A DNA stretch of 64,000 nt, from assembly GCA_019119595.1 (NCBI GenBank), contig DWWS01000018.1:1-64000 (forward strand), given 5' to 3'. Positions 52,899 through 61,384 of this stretch are shown one piece after another. The position numbers and the translations under genes are program-made. The notes beneath the pieces are model-generated. The model saw only the letters and a list, made by a program, of their open reading frames with translations, was not told the origin of the DNA and did not search any database. This DNA is from Candidatus Eisenbergiella merdavium (GTDB taxonomy: Bacteria > Bacillota > Clostridia > Lachnospirales > Lachnospiraceae). Numbering within the stretch: position 1 is the stretch's first letter; the number at the start of each line of letters is the position of its first letter.

Positions 52899-53975
52899 AT
52901 GAGCTGTCTGAAAATCTATCAGGATAGCTGTGCCGAAGTTACCATTGTGTCCAACCGTTTCATCGACGAGTTCATGCCGCAGGCCAACGACGCGCAGCTG
53001 AAAATATATCTGTATCTTCTGCGTTCGCTGAGCGCGGGACGTTCCCTGGATATTGCGGGGATTGCCGATGCGTTCAACCATACGGAGAAGGATGTGATGC
53101 GCGCGTTAACGTACTGGGAAAACTGCGGCGTGCTCCTGCTGGACTATGACGCGGCGGAAAATCTTGCCGGGATCCGGCTTCTTGACCTGTCCGCCGGAAA
53201 GGCCGCACCTGAGGCTTCCTCCCAAAAGCCCGCTCCCCAAAAGGAGGCGGCGGACAGCAGGCCTGCCCGGAAGGCGGCGGCGCAGTCCCGCAAAAGCTCC
53301 GCGCAGGAGGAATATGACCGGCCTTCCTATTCCCTGGATCAGCTGAAGGCATTCCAGGAAAAGGATTCCACTGCGCAGCTTCTTTTTATCGCGGAGCAGT
53401 ATCTGGGAAGAACGCTCAGTCCCTCCGACATAAAATCCATCCTTTTCTTTTCGGACAGGCTTCATTTTTCCGACGATCTGATCGACTATCTCCTCCAGTA
53501 CTGTGTGGAGCGTGGAAAAAAGGATTTCCGTTATATGGAGAAGGTGGCGGTAAGCTGGGCGGAGGCCGGCGTCACCACCCCTGCGGAGGCGGAGAGACAG
53601 GCCGGAAGATATGATAAAACCGTTTATACCATCATGAATTCCCTCGGAAAGACCAGCGCCCCCACCAGAAGGGAGGCGGAATTTATCCGCCGCTGGAGGG
53701 AAGAATACGGCTTTGAGCCTTCCATCATCATGGAAGCGTGCGGGCGGACCGTTCTCGCCACGGACAGGCACCGTTTTGAATATGCGGACAAGATCCTTTC
53801 CTCCTGGAAGGAATCCGGCGTACACCATCTGTCCGACATCGCCCGGCTGGATGAAGGCTTTCAGCGGGAAAAGCCAGCGAGGCAGGTCAGAGAGCGCTCT
53901 GCCGACCGGTACAACCGCTTCATGCAGAACAGCTACGACTTCGACGCTTTGGAAAAGGAGCTGCTGCATAACTGA
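52899..53975 (+). CDS. DnaD-domain replication protein
   Basis: A 358-residue protein with an N-terminal winged-helix-like region (1-85), a charged Ala/Lys/Gln linker (about 95-145), and two copies of the DnaD_B domain (about 147-235 and 250-325), each ending in the YxxxILxxWxxxG-type pattern (FRYMEKVAVSWAEAGV, FEYADKILSSWKESGV). In B. subtilis DnaD works with DnaB and DnaI to load the replicative helicase. The next gene is the helicase loader, which supports the same job here. Confidence 0.92.
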   Translation: MSCLKIYQDSCAEVTIVSNRFIDEFMPQANDAQLKIYLYLLRSLSAGRSLDIAGIADAFNHTEKDVMRALTYWENCGVLLLDYDAAENLAGIRLLDLSAGKAAPEASSQKPAPQKEAADSRPARKAAAQSRKSSAQEEYDRPSYSLDQLKAFQEKDSTAQLLFIAEQYLGRTLSPSDIKSILFFSDRLHFSDDLIDYLLQYCVERGKKDFRYMEKVAVSWAEAGVTTPAEAERQAGRYDKTVYTIMNSLGKTSAPTRREAEFIRRWREEYGFEPSIIMEACGRTVLATDRHRFEYADKILSSWKESGVHHLSDIARLDEGFQREKPARQVRERSADRYNRFMQNSYDFDALEKELLHN

Positions 53976-54029
53976 ACGCGCCTTCGGAAAACCGGAGGAA
54001 ACGTCAGTCTTTTTTGAAGGAGAAAAGCC

Positions 54030-55001
54030 GTGTCGTTAACGAATACACAGTATAATACGATCATGAGGGTATATGAGCAGAAGCAGACCAGAAACCGCCA
54101 TGTGAGGGAGGATAGGCTCAATTTCGTTTATTCCAATGTGAAGGGCTATCGCCTTCTGGATGAGTCAGTAGCCACGCTTTCCGTCTCCCAGGGCAAAAAA
54201 ATGCTCAACGGCGATCCCAACGCCCTTATCGAGCTGAAGAAGCAGCTTCATCAGCTCAGCCGGGATAAAAAGGAGCTTCTTCGCCAGGCCGGACTGCCGG
54301 ACGATTATCTTGAGCCGGTTTACGACTGCCCGGACTGCCATGATACCGGATATGTGGACGGCAAGAAATGCCACTGTTTCCGCCAGGCGGAGATCGCGCT
54401 GCTCTATCAGCAGTCCAACCTGAAGGAAATTCTGGCAAAGGAAAATTTCGATACCCTTTCCTATGAATATTTTGAGGGAGACACGCTTTCCGACTTTTCT
54501 GCCATCGTACAGAAATGCCGGGATTTTGCTGCTTCCTTTGGTTCCAATGGCCGGAATCTGTTTTTTTACGGGACAGTGGGGACAGGCAAGACCTTCCTGA
54601 GCAACTGTATCGCGCGGGAGGTCATCGAGAGCGGACATTCCGTGATCTATTTCAGCGCTTCCATGCTGTTCGACACGCTCTCCCGCAACGCATTTGATAT
54701 AAAGAGACAGGACAACCTGGACTATTTATATAACGATCTTTACAACTGTGACCTGCTGGTTATTGACGATCTCGGGACGGAGCAGAGTACGCCCTTTTCG
54801 CTCTCCCATCTTTTCACCGTGCTCAACGAGCGCATCAAACGGGGAAAAGGCATGATCATCTCCACCAATCTTTCGCTTTCCGAGCTGAAGGAACGGTATC
54901 AGGACAGGATCTTCTCCAGGATCACCAGCAGCTTTGACTTCTGCAAGCTCACAGGCCCGGATATCCGGATGTACAGAAAAAGATTAGCAAACAGAAAGTG
55001 A
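54030..55001 (+). CDS. dnaC: DnaC/DnaI-type replicative helicase loader
   Basis: A 323-residue AAA+ protein: an N-terminal helicase-interaction region with a zinc-binding cluster (CPDCHDTGY, then CHCF) near residues 95-115, Walker A GTVGTGKTFLSN at about 188, Walker B LLVIDDLG, and a sensor region IISTNLSLSEL. The start is GTG at 54030-54032 after AAGGAG. It follows dnaD by 54 bp and the prs gene follows it by 8 bp. Confidence 0.93.
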   Translation: MSLTNTQYNTIMRVYEQKQTRNRHVREDRLNFVYSNVKGYRLLDESVATLSVSQGKKMLNGDPNALIELKKQLHQLSRDKKELLRQAGLPDDYLEPVYDCPDCHDTGYVDGKKCHCFRQAEIALLYQQSNLKEILAKENFDTLSYEYFEGDTLSDFSAIVQKCRDFAASFGSNGRNLFFYGTVGTGKTFLSNCIAREVIESGHSVIYFSASMLFDTLSRNAFDIKRQDNLDYLYNDLYNCDLLVIDDLGTEQSTPFSLSHLFTVLNERIKRGKGMIISTNLSLSELKERYQDRIFSRITSSFDFCKLTGPDIRMYRKRLANRK

Positions 55002-55009
55002 GGACTCCC

Positions 55010-56188
55010 ATGGCGGAAGAAAAAAGAAACTTGGAAACGATTCCCGTAGGCTCCCTCGGCATCATCCCTCTGGCAGGCTGCCAGTCGCTCGGCGAGCAGG
55101 TGGATCATTATCTTGTGAAATGGCGCAGGGAACGGGAAAGCGAGCATAAGAACAGCCTCATCTTTTCCGGATATCAGCGCGATTCCTACCTTCTCAATAC
55201 AAAGGTTCCCCGTTTCGGGACCGGTGAAGGAAAGGGCGTCATTCAGGAATCCGTCCGCGGCATGGATCTTTATCTTCTCGTCGATGTGGTGAACCACAGC
55301 CTGACCTATTCCCTTTTCGGCGAAGAGAACCACATGTCTCCCGACGACCATTATCAGGATCTCAAGCGCATCATCTCCGCCGTAGGAGGCAAGGCCCGCA
55401 GGATCAACGTGATCATGCCCTACCTCTACGAAGGCAGACAGCACAAGCGCACCAACCGCGAGTCCCTTGACTGCGCCATCGCTCTGCAGGAGCTTGTAAA
55501 AATGGGCGTGGAAAACATCATCACCTTTGATGCCCATGACCCCAGAGTGCAGAACGCCATCCCTCTGCACGGCTTTGAAACCGTACAGCCCGCCTACCAG
55601 TTCATCAAGAACCTTCTGCGCAACCAGAAGGATCTCATCATCGACGCCGACCACATGATGGTGATCAGCCCCGATGAAGGCGGCATGAGCCGCGCCATCT
55701 ACATCGCCAACGTGCTCGGACTGGACATGGGCATGTTCTACAAGAGACGCGACTACACCCGCATCGTCAACGGCCGCAACCCCATCGTGGCCCATGAGTT
55801 CCTCGGCTCCGACGTGGAGGGCAAGGATATGCTCATCATCGACGACATGATCTCCTCCGGAGAAAGCGTATGCGAGGTTGCCGCCGCCCTGAAGAAGAGA
55901 AAGGCGCGCAAGATCTTCGTCTGCGCCACCTTCGGCCTGTTCACCAACGGCCTGGACTGCTTCGATCAGGCTTACAGGGACGGGATCATTGACCGCGTCC
56001 TGACCACCAACCTGATCTACCAGCCGCCGCAGCTTCTGGAGCGCGAGTGGTATGTCAACTGCAGCATGAGCAAGTACGTTGCCTACCTGATCGACACACT
56101 GAATCACGACACCTCCATCAGCGACCTTCTGAATCCCAACGACAAGATTCAGAAGCTTCTGAACAAGTACAGGAACGGGAAGCTTTAA
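55010..56188 (+). CDS. prs: Ribose-phosphate pyrophosphokinase (PRPP synthetase), long form
   Basis: A 392-residue PRPP synthetase, longer than the usual 315 because of N-terminal and C-terminal extensions and inserts. The type I PRPP loop is DDMISSGES, and the ribose-5-phosphate/ATP regions are YLYEGRQHKRTNRESLDCAI and FDAHDPRVQNAIP. It makes PRPP for nucleotide, NAD and tryptophan synthesis, and could supply PncB. I start at ATG 55010 because GAGGA precedes it; the frame upstream overlaps dnaC. The antitoxin promoter begins 3 nt past its stop. Confidence 0.92.
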   Translation: MAEEKRNLETIPVGSLGIIPLAGCQSLGEQVDHYLVKWRRERESEHKNSLIFSGYQRDSYLLNTKVPRFGTGEGKGVIQESVRGMDLYLLVDVVNHSLTYSLFGEENHMSPDDHYQDLKRIISAVGGKARRINVIMPYLYEGRQHKRTNRESLDCAIALQELVKMGVENIITFDAHDPRVQNAIPLHGFETVQPAYQFIKNLLRNQKDLIIDADHMMVISPDEGGMSRAIYIANVLGLDMGMFYKRRDYTRIVNGRNPIVAHEFLGSDVEGKDMLIIDDMISSGESVCEVAAALKKRKARKIFVCATFGLFTNGLDCFDQAYRDGIIDRVLTTNLIYQPPQLLEREWYVNCSMSKYVAYLIDTLNHDTSISDLLNPNDKIQKLLNKYRNGKL

Positions 56189-56191
56189 GGC

Positions 56192-56220
56192 TTGCGCCCT
56201 GCTGCCGGATGTGCTATATT
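56192..56220 (+). promoter_or_regulatory. Promoter of the second antitoxin RNA
   Basis: TTGCGC (56192-56197), 17 bp, TATATT (56215-56220) with a TGC extended -10. It begins right after the prs stop. Confidence 0.7.
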
Positions 56221-56225
56221 GATAA

Positions 56226-56322
56226 TAGAAAAAGGGAAAGCCAGAGAAGCGGCCTACCCTTTATAATCACAACTGTTACTTATAAACAGCCGTCACTATT
56301 GCGAGTAGTGGCGGCTATTTTC
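56226..56322 (+). ncRNA. Antisense antitoxin RNA of the second type I locus
   Basis: Predicted RNA of about 95 nt from near 56226 to the hairpin AGCCGTCACTA/TAGTGGCGGCT (56288-56316, one G-U position) followed by ATTTT. It overlaps the toxin stop and the toxin mRNA 3' hairpin on the opposite strand. Its first 30 nt resemble the toxin mRNA 5' end (GGGAAA-CCAGAGA-CGGC-TACCC), as in the first locus. Confidence 0.72.
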
Positions 56323-56410
56323 GTCTATCCCTGAAAATCTGATAACACAGACCAACAAGGGCAACAACAAACATACAAAACTGAAATAGATCAGCATATG
56401 TAACATTCAT
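56315..56410 (-). CDS. Type I toxin (holin-like, TxpA/Hol_Tox type)
   Basis: A 31-residue peptide: MNVTYADLFQF, then the helix CMFVVALVGLCYQIF and a basic end RDRRK. The TYxDLxQF plus membrane helix plus RDRRK order is the putative holin-like toxin pattern and parallels the peptide at 16908. AAGGAGGG lies 8 nt before the ATG; the leader has two CCCTCC stretches (about 56441 and 56465 on the minus strand) that can pair with and hide the ribosome site. Promoter: TTGTGA (56528-56533), 17 bp, TATACT. Confidence 0.85.
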   Translation of the reverse strand: MNVTYADLFQFCMFVVALVGLCYQIFRDRRK

Positions 56411-56504
56411 TGGCAACGCCCTCCTTCCTCTTTAGTCTGGAGGGTTAGCCCCTCCAAAAACAGGAGGGTAAGCCGCCTTTGGCTCTCTGGTTTCCCATGA
56501 GGAA

Positions 56505-56533
56505 AGTATAGCACATGTGTTCTCTTATCACAA
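56505..56533 (-). promoter_or_regulatory. Promoter of the second type I toxin
   Basis: TTGTGA (56528-56533), 17 bp, TATACT (56505-56510) with TGC extended -10, minus strand. It converges on the antitoxin promoter at 56192-56220. Confidence 0.68.
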
Positions 56534-56588
56534 CAAAAATTCTTTCTTTAACTGACGCCTTTATCTCACAGTGATTTTGGCGTGCTCC

Positions 56589-56617
56589 TTGACTGTCAAC
56601 TCTCTTTATGCTATTCT
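56589..56617 (+). promoter_or_regulatory. Promoter of queT
   Basis: TTGACT (56589-56594), 17 bp, TATTCT (56612-56617) with TGC extended -10. It gives a leader of about 115 nt holding the riboswitch and two upstream short stems (AAGCCC/GGGCTT and a GCCG/CGGC stem). Confidence 0.65.
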
Positions 56618-56688
56618 ATACCACGCTGCAAAGCCCTCAAAACCAAGGTCTTTCCGGGCTTGCCGCCGATTCCCGGCGTTAAATGAAT

Positions 56689-56731
56689 CGAGTGTTCGAG
56701 ACCTTCCACTCGTAAAACAAAACTAAAGGAG
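56689..56731 (+). ncRNA. preQ1-I riboswitch overlapping the queT ribosome site
   Basis: CGAGTG (56689-56694) pairs with CACTCG (56707-56712) around a 12-nt loop TTCGAGACCTTC; an A-rich tail TAAAACAAAACTAAAGGAG follows. The loop CCTT (56702-56705) can pair with AAGG (56726-56729), forming the H-type pseudoknot of class I preQ1 aptamers. That AAGG is part of the Shine-Dalgarno AAAGGAG, so ligand should block translation. The downstream gene, a queuosine-precursor transporter, fits. Confidence 0.8.
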
Positions 56732-56739
56732 AAAAACAA

Positions 56740-57366
56740 ATGAACAAGAAAAACATCCACCTGCTGACCCAGGCGGCGATGATCGCCGCCCTCTATGTTG
56801 TGCTCACCTTCGTGGCCAACGCCTTCGGACTTGCAAACTATGCGGTTCAGGTCCGTTTCTCGGAAGCTCTTACCATCCTTCCCCTGTTTACCCCCGCCGG
56901 AATCCCCGGACTGTTCATCGGCTGTCTGATCAGCAATATCCTGACCGGCTGCGCCCTTCCGGATATCATTTTCGGCTCCATCGCCACCCTGATCGGCGCG
57001 CTGGGAACCTGGAAGCTGAGAAACATCTGCAGCCCGTTCCCCGATAAAAACGAAAAAAATGCTTCTCAGGGACGAGCATCCCATGTACCCTCTACGGGAG
57101 AAGCCTTCTCCCGGAAGGCTTCTCCGAGAACAACATTCCAGAGGAATGTTGTTCGGAGGAATGTATTCCTCGCCCCCCTTCCTCCCATCCTGGCCAACAC
57201 GATCATCGTTCCTTTTGTACTGCGCTACGCATACGATATCAGGCCGCTGTGGCTGTCCTTCCTGACGGTGGGCGCCGGAGAGATCATTTCCTGCGGAATC
57301 CTCGGCCTGCTGCTCGCATGTACCTTAAATAAATACCGCTCCCAGATTTTTCGGGAGGACTTTTAA
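56740..57366 (+). CDS. queT: QueT-type queuosine precursor transporter with a palindromic insert
   Basis: A small membrane substrate-binding component (ECF S-component-like) of the QueT family for queuosine precursors. Family sequence: AAMIAALYVVLTFVANAFGL, VQVRFSEALTILPLFTPAGI, IGCLISNILTG and, after the break, LAPLPPILANTIIVPFVLRY. Residues about 97-143 (NICSPFPDKNEKNASQ... to RRNVF) are a charged, hydrophilic insert absent from normal members (about 165 residues); it is encoded by three consecutive hairpins and keeps the frame. It lies in what should be a loop between membrane segments, so the protein may still work. A preQ1 riboswitch controls it. Confidence 0.85.
   Translation: MNKKNIHLLTQAAMIAALYVVLTFVANAFGLANYAVQVRFSEALTILPLFTPAGIPGLFIGCLISNILTGCALPDIIFGSIATLIGALGTWKLRNICSPFPDKNEKNASQGRASHVPSTGEAFSRKASPRTTFQRNVVRRNVFLAPLPPILANTIIVPFVLRYAYDIRPLWLSFLTVGAGEIISCGILGLLLACTLNKYRSQIFREDF
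57097..57171. repeat. Three tandem palindromes inside the queT coding sequence
   Basis: GGAGAAGCCTTC/GAAGGCTTCTCC (57097-57108, 57114-57125, loop 5), GAACAACATTCC/GGAATGTTGTTC (57128-57139, 57143-57154, loop 3) and GAGGAAT/ATTCCTC (57156-57171, loop GT). Arms are perfect. The style is that of the intergenic clusters, but here the element is translated. Confidence 0.88.
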
Positions 57367-57373
57367 TTGTAAA

Positions 57374-57402
57374 GAAAGAGGACGCGCCGGGCGTCCTCTT
57401 TC
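57374..57402 (+). terminator. Terminator of queT
   Basis: GAAAGAGGACGC (57374-57385) pairs perfectly with 57391-57402 around a 5-nt loop; T-rich arms and TCTTT follow. It begins 8 bp past the stop. Confidence 0.85.
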
Positions 57403-57422
57403 TCTTTGACCGGGAATTTTTC

Positions 57423-57487
57423 CCGGAATCTTTTTCTGGAACTTCTTCCTGGAACTTCTTCCTGGAACTTTTTCCTGGAATCTTTTC
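57423..57487. repeat. 13-bp tandem repeat
   Basis: Five units of 13 bp, consensus CTGGAACTTCTTC, at 57423, 57436, 57449, 57462 and 57475; units 2 and 3 are identical. It lies between the queT terminator and the stop of the next minus-strand gene. Confidence 0.8.
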
Positions 57488-57506
57488 CGAAAATTATTTC
57501 CTGCAC

Positions 57507-60035
57507 TCACTGCGTTTCCACATAGGTGACAAACATGTTCCCATTTTCCTCAAACAGCGCTGCGGCGTCGTTCCGTCCCATCCGGGAAACCTGGCCGGTC
57601 TGAGGGTCCATCAGGACGACATTTTTCTCATTGAAGCCGGTGATCAGGACAGCGCTGCCGTCCTTCAGAAGGGCAAGCACCGGGATTTCCCGGTCCGGAT
57701 AGTACAGGACACTCTCCAGGCTGCAGCCTGTCAGATCCAGAACCTGTACGTTCTCCAGATTATCCTGCAGGATCCGGGCCACCGAATCTCCCTGCTCCAG
57801 CAGATATCCCGTATTTCTTGTCACGCCTTCATAGGTGAAAATAGCGTCCAGGCATACCTCCAGGCTGCTTCTTTCTTCATCAGCGGCCGTTCCCTCGATG
57901 GCCATGATCTGGTTTGCCGTATGAAGCCGCTCTGTCCTCCAGATGTAGAAGCCGCCTTCGGCCGTCACCGATCCGGAGCTTTCCGCCGCCCGCGTTATGG
58001 CCTCACCCGGCTCGGCGGCAAAAGTAACCTCTCCGTCCGGACTGTACACATAGTAAAGCTCCACCTGCTCCTGGGACGGCGGAACCTCTACCTGCCTGCT
58101 GCCTTCGTACAGCACCTCTCCTGGAGTGAGCATTTTCAGTTGCCCCGTCTTCACTGCGGTTTTCAGCTGAATCTCCGTCATCCTGTCATCCTTTTCCGTA
58201 GGGACGGTAATGATCGTATTGGTTTTCTTCGCTTCCGTCTGGCTGCTTACGATCTGATCCTCCTCCGCGTCAATGTAATCTCCAGAGGCGTCCTTTTCCA
58301 CGCGGGTCAAAATGATCTGGTTCCCGCTCATTTCACAGCCGGTCACATAATAGCCCTCTTTTTCATAGGTCATCAGGATATTACCGCTTTCATCCTGGAT
58401 CCTGACCTGATGCATGGGAAAGATCATGGCGCCCGTATCGTCCTGCGTCACGTCCGTCTGCCTGGCGATCCCGTACACGATGTCCTCCCCCATGAAGCCC
58501 AGGGGAAGGATGTAATTTCCGCCTCCCGCCTCGATCCGCGTCTGCTCTCCGGTGCTCAGATTCATCAGGATCAGGGAGTCCGAAGCGAACCGCTCTCCGC
58601 TCTGCCACGCGATCATCCGGTTGCTTTCCGATGCGCTGCAGCTATCCATGCTTAGGCCCTCCGCCATGATATCCACGGACTGAGTGTCCAGATGCACACA
58701 GCAGATCTGATCGTTCAGGAACAGATACAGCTCATACCTTCCGTTGATATAGGCGAGCCGGTCGATCTCCGCCTTCAGAATCTCCGGCGATTTTTTGCTT
58801 GGAAGAAAGGCAAGCTCCTCCACCGTGTTGGCAGAGCCGTCATAAAAGTAAATCTGCGTGCCGCAATATCCCTGCCTGCGGCCCGAGCTGATATAGCCGT
58901 ATACCATGAAAAAAACGTTTCCCGCCTCGTCCACCTGCAGGATCTGAAAATTCCTGTCGTCCGGAAAGGCTCTTTCGTCCAGACTCTCCGTATCATGGAA
59001 GGAAAAAAGCCTGGCGAGCCTGTTTTCCGTCACATTGAGGCTGTACAGTACGCCGTTCTGGGCAAAGGCCAGAATGCTTCCGCCCTCGCTCTCCGCCATC
59101 TCCACATCCGTATCCCGGATCCCCAGCACCACTTCATCATCCACAAAGGCAGAAGCGTCCGCTGAGAAAAATTCGCTCATGGTACGTTCATAATCCAGCA
59201 GATACATCCGCTCCGTCCCGGTACGGATGCGATAAACCTCCCTTACAAAAGCATAAACCTCCCGCTCATATCTGGTGTAGCTCACCAGATATTCCATCAT
59301 GATGGAAGCCGTCTGTTCAGTCATATCCAGGATGGTAAATACCGGCTCCGTCTCCCTGCGCACATCCAGGCTTGCCCAGCCAAGCTGATCCAGACTGCTG
59401 TGGATCGTCACCCGGCTCAGCGTGGAATTATCCCCGCTGGAATTCGTCTCCATATAAACGGCAAGCCCCGCGCAGGAGGAATCATGAAAGGTATCCTCGC
59501 TGAAGCCGGCCACAAAATCCAGCTTTTCCTGAATCCCGGAATTTTCCTGCTGAACCGCCCTCATATAGTAGGAGGCTTCCCTTCCGTCCTCCAGCGTGAG
59601 CTTAAAGATCACACAGTATTCCGTGCCTGCATCGATCAGATCCTTCAGAACGATATCCGCCTTCAGGACGCCGTCCTCCTCCGTAAGACCCGTCACCTGC
59701 GTATCCTCTACCAGCCTTGCTCCGTCGGCGCTGCGCACCTCAAAGGCAAGCGCCTCCACCTGCGCGCCGTAGGTCTGGATCCCAACGGAGAGCCTGCGGT
59801 CTGTCCCGATGGGCAGAAGGCTGCCCCGCATATACTTCTCCTCCATCCCGTCCAGATAGCCGTTCATCCTGTTGACGCGAAGTCCTCCCACGTCCACATA
59901 GACCGCCGGGAGCCGGGGAGGCTCCATTTCCGCCGTCATATCCGTATTCCCTCTGTTTAACAGCATGCTGCTTATGATCAGCGCCGCCGCGAAGACGACC
60001 AGGCACACGCAGCCTCTGATGATCGCTCTTTTCAT
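57507..60035 (-). CDS. Membrane-anchored protein with a degenerate C39-like peptidase domain
   Basis: An 842-residue protein with one N-terminal span (about 6-27) and a long extracytoplasmic part. Residues about 40-690 look like beta-rich repeats (many YxxDG/FxxDE turns, as in beta-propellers). The last 120 residues resemble a papain-like C39_2 fold: VCLDAIFTYEGV holds Cys728 in the nucleophile position, and VLALLKDGSAVLITGFNE plus VLMDPQTG match the His and Asp motifs, but Ser794 replaces the expected His. It may therefore be an inactive binding domain. It overlaps the methyltransferase gene upstream by 4 bp. Function unknown. Confidence 0.6.
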   Translation of the reverse strand: MKRAIIRGCVCLVVFAAALIISSMLLNRGNTDMTAEMEPPRLPAVYVDVGGLRVNRMNGYLDGMEEKYMRGSLLPIGTDRRLSVGIQTYGAQVEALAFEVRSADGARLVEDTQVTGLTEEDGVLKADIVLKDLIDAGTEYCVIFKLTLEDGREASYYMRAVQQENSGIQEKLDFVAGFSEDTFHDSSCAGLAVYMETNSSGDNSTLSRVTIHSSLDQLGWASLDVRRETEPVFTILDMTEQTASIMMEYLVSYTRYEREVYAFVREVYRIRTGTERMYLLDYERTMSEFFSADASAFVDDEVVLGIRDTDVEMAESEGGSILAFAQNGVLYSLNVTENRLARLFSFHDTESLDERAFPDDRNFQILQVDEAGNVFFMVYGYISSGRRQGYCGTQIYFYDGSANTVEELAFLPSKKSPEILKAEIDRLAYINGRYELYLFLNDQICCVHLDTQSVDIMAEGLSMDSCSASESNRMIAWQSGERFASDSLILMNLSTGEQTRIEAGGGNYILPLGFMGEDIVYGIARQTDVTQDDTGAMIFPMHQVRIQDESGNILMTYEKEGYYVTGCEMSGNQIILTRVEKDASGDYIDAEEDQIVSSQTEAKKTNTIITVPTEKDDRMTEIQLKTAVKTGQLKMLTPGEVLYEGSRQVEVPPSQEQVELYYVYSPDGEVTFAAEPGEAITRAAESSGSVTAEGGFYIWRTERLHTANQIMAIEGTAADEERSSLEVCLDAIFTYEGVTRNTGYLLEQGDSVARILQDNLENVQVLDLTGCSLESVLYYPDREIPVLALLKDGSAVLITGFNEKNVVLMDPQTGQVSRMGRNDAAALFEENGNMFVTYVETQ

Positions 60036-61213
60036 GAATGCTCCTGTTTTCCTTCTTCCTCAAACAGCCTCTGCAGGCAGGTATTTACATGCAGGAAATC
60101 CGTCATTTCCTTCACGCCTGTCTCCTTTTCCAGTCCCTTTCCTCCCGGCTTTTTTACGGCGCGGATGAGAATATTTTTCGGCGTATGCTCCATATCGATG
60201 AACTCCAGAAGCTGCGTTTCATAGCTATGCTCCTCCAGCAGACAGGCTCGCACCGAATCCGTCACCAGCGCGGACAGCCGTTCCTTCACCAGCCCGTATT
60301 TCAGGGCAGGAGCGAGCATGTCGTTTCTGATCTGCCGGTTCACCTCATGCTGACAGCAGGGAACGGACAGGATGACCGACGCGTTCCATTTCACCGCCTT
60401 ATAAAGCGCATAGTCCGTCGCCGTGTCGCAGGCGTGCAGCGTCACCACCATGTCCACGCTGTCCTCCCCCACAAAATCCGCGATATCTCCCTGGCAGAAA
60501 TCCAGCTTCTGATAGCCGTACTTTTCGGCAAGAGCGCTGCAGCGGCGGATCACGTCCGCCTTCAGGTCCAGCCCGGTCACGCGGATATCCAGGCCGCAAA
60601 GCTCATGCAGATAATAGTACATGGCAAAGGTCAGATAGCTTTTTCCGCAGCCGAAATCAATGATCCGCACACACCTGTCCTTTGGAAGTATGGGCATGAT
60701 GTCGGCGATAAATTCCAGAAAACGGTTGATCTGCCGGAATTTATCGTACCTGCTCTTCACCGTTTTCCCGTCCGGCGTCTGAACGCCCAGGTCGATCAGG
60801 AAGGGAACGGGCCGTCCCTCCTCCAGGATATATTTTTTCTTTCTGTTATGCGCCATGCGCAGCTCGTCCGGCACGGCGCCGGGACGCCTGACCTCGTGCT
60901 CCCTCTTTTTCACCGTCACCTTTCCCTTCTTGCTCACAAGCGCCTCCGCCTCAAAGCCCGCCGCCTTTATGGAAAGCTGTCGGAAGCCCGCCATGGCCTC
61001 ACAGATGCTCTCACAGGCCTCCTCGCCGCTCAGGTTTCTGTGAAAGACCTGATTGCCGCGAAAGGTTTCCATCTGAAAAAAGAGCCTGTCCCGGATCATG
61101 ACCGGCCTCACCTTAAAGCGGACGTCTCCGTCCTTTTTCCTCGGCCCTCCCGCCGTCATCTGATACAGCTCTCCGTTCAGGCTTTCCTGTAAAAGAGCGC
61201 GCAATTCATCCAT
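60032..61213 (-). CDS. Class I SAM-dependent methyltransferase (Methyltransf_32-like)
   Basis: A 393-residue protein. Residues 1-165 form a charged N-terminal region (RKKKYILEEG, VPFLIDLGVQT); residues about 170-330 form a Rossmann methyltransferase with motif I IIDFGCGKSYLTFAMYYYLH and the acceptor-side motif VTLHACDTATDYALYKAV, then SVPCCQHEV. These LHACDTATD proteins are related to METTL25/RRNAD1-type enzymes, possibly acting on rRNA; the substrate is not known here. The ATG at 61211-61213 has AAAGGA upstream; a TTG seven codons earlier is less likely. It is coupled to the next gene. Confidence 0.85.
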   Translation of the reverse strand: MDELRALLQESLNGELYQMTAGGPRKKDGDVRFKVRPVMIRDRLFFQMETFRGNQVFHRNLSGEEACESICEAMAGFRQLSIKAAGFEAEALVSKKGKVTVKKREHEVRRPGAVPDELRMAHNRKKKYILEEGRPVPFLIDLGVQTPDGKTVKSRYDKFRQINRFLEFIADIMPILPKDRCVRIIDFGCGKSYLTFAMYYYLHELCGLDIRVTGLDLKADVIRRCSALAEKYGYQKLDFCQGDIADFVGEDSVDMVVTLHACDTATDYALYKAVKWNASVILSVPCCQHEVNRQIRNDMLAPALKYGLVKERLSALVTDSVRACLLEEHSYETQLLEFIDMEHTPKNILIRAVKKPGGKGLEKETGVKEMTDFLHVNTCLQRLFEEEGKQEHS

Positions 61214-61384
61214 CCTGTCAATCCTTTCTTCCAACCGGAAAGACGGCGCAGCCGTTCCGCAAAGCCTTCCGCTTTTTCGGACCTCCTGCGCCCCCTGCTT
61301 TCCTCCGTCCTATCCATTGTAATGATTTTCCTGCAAATACTCAACCGATATTTTAAAAAATATGAATGCTTTCGAAGCGTTTCT

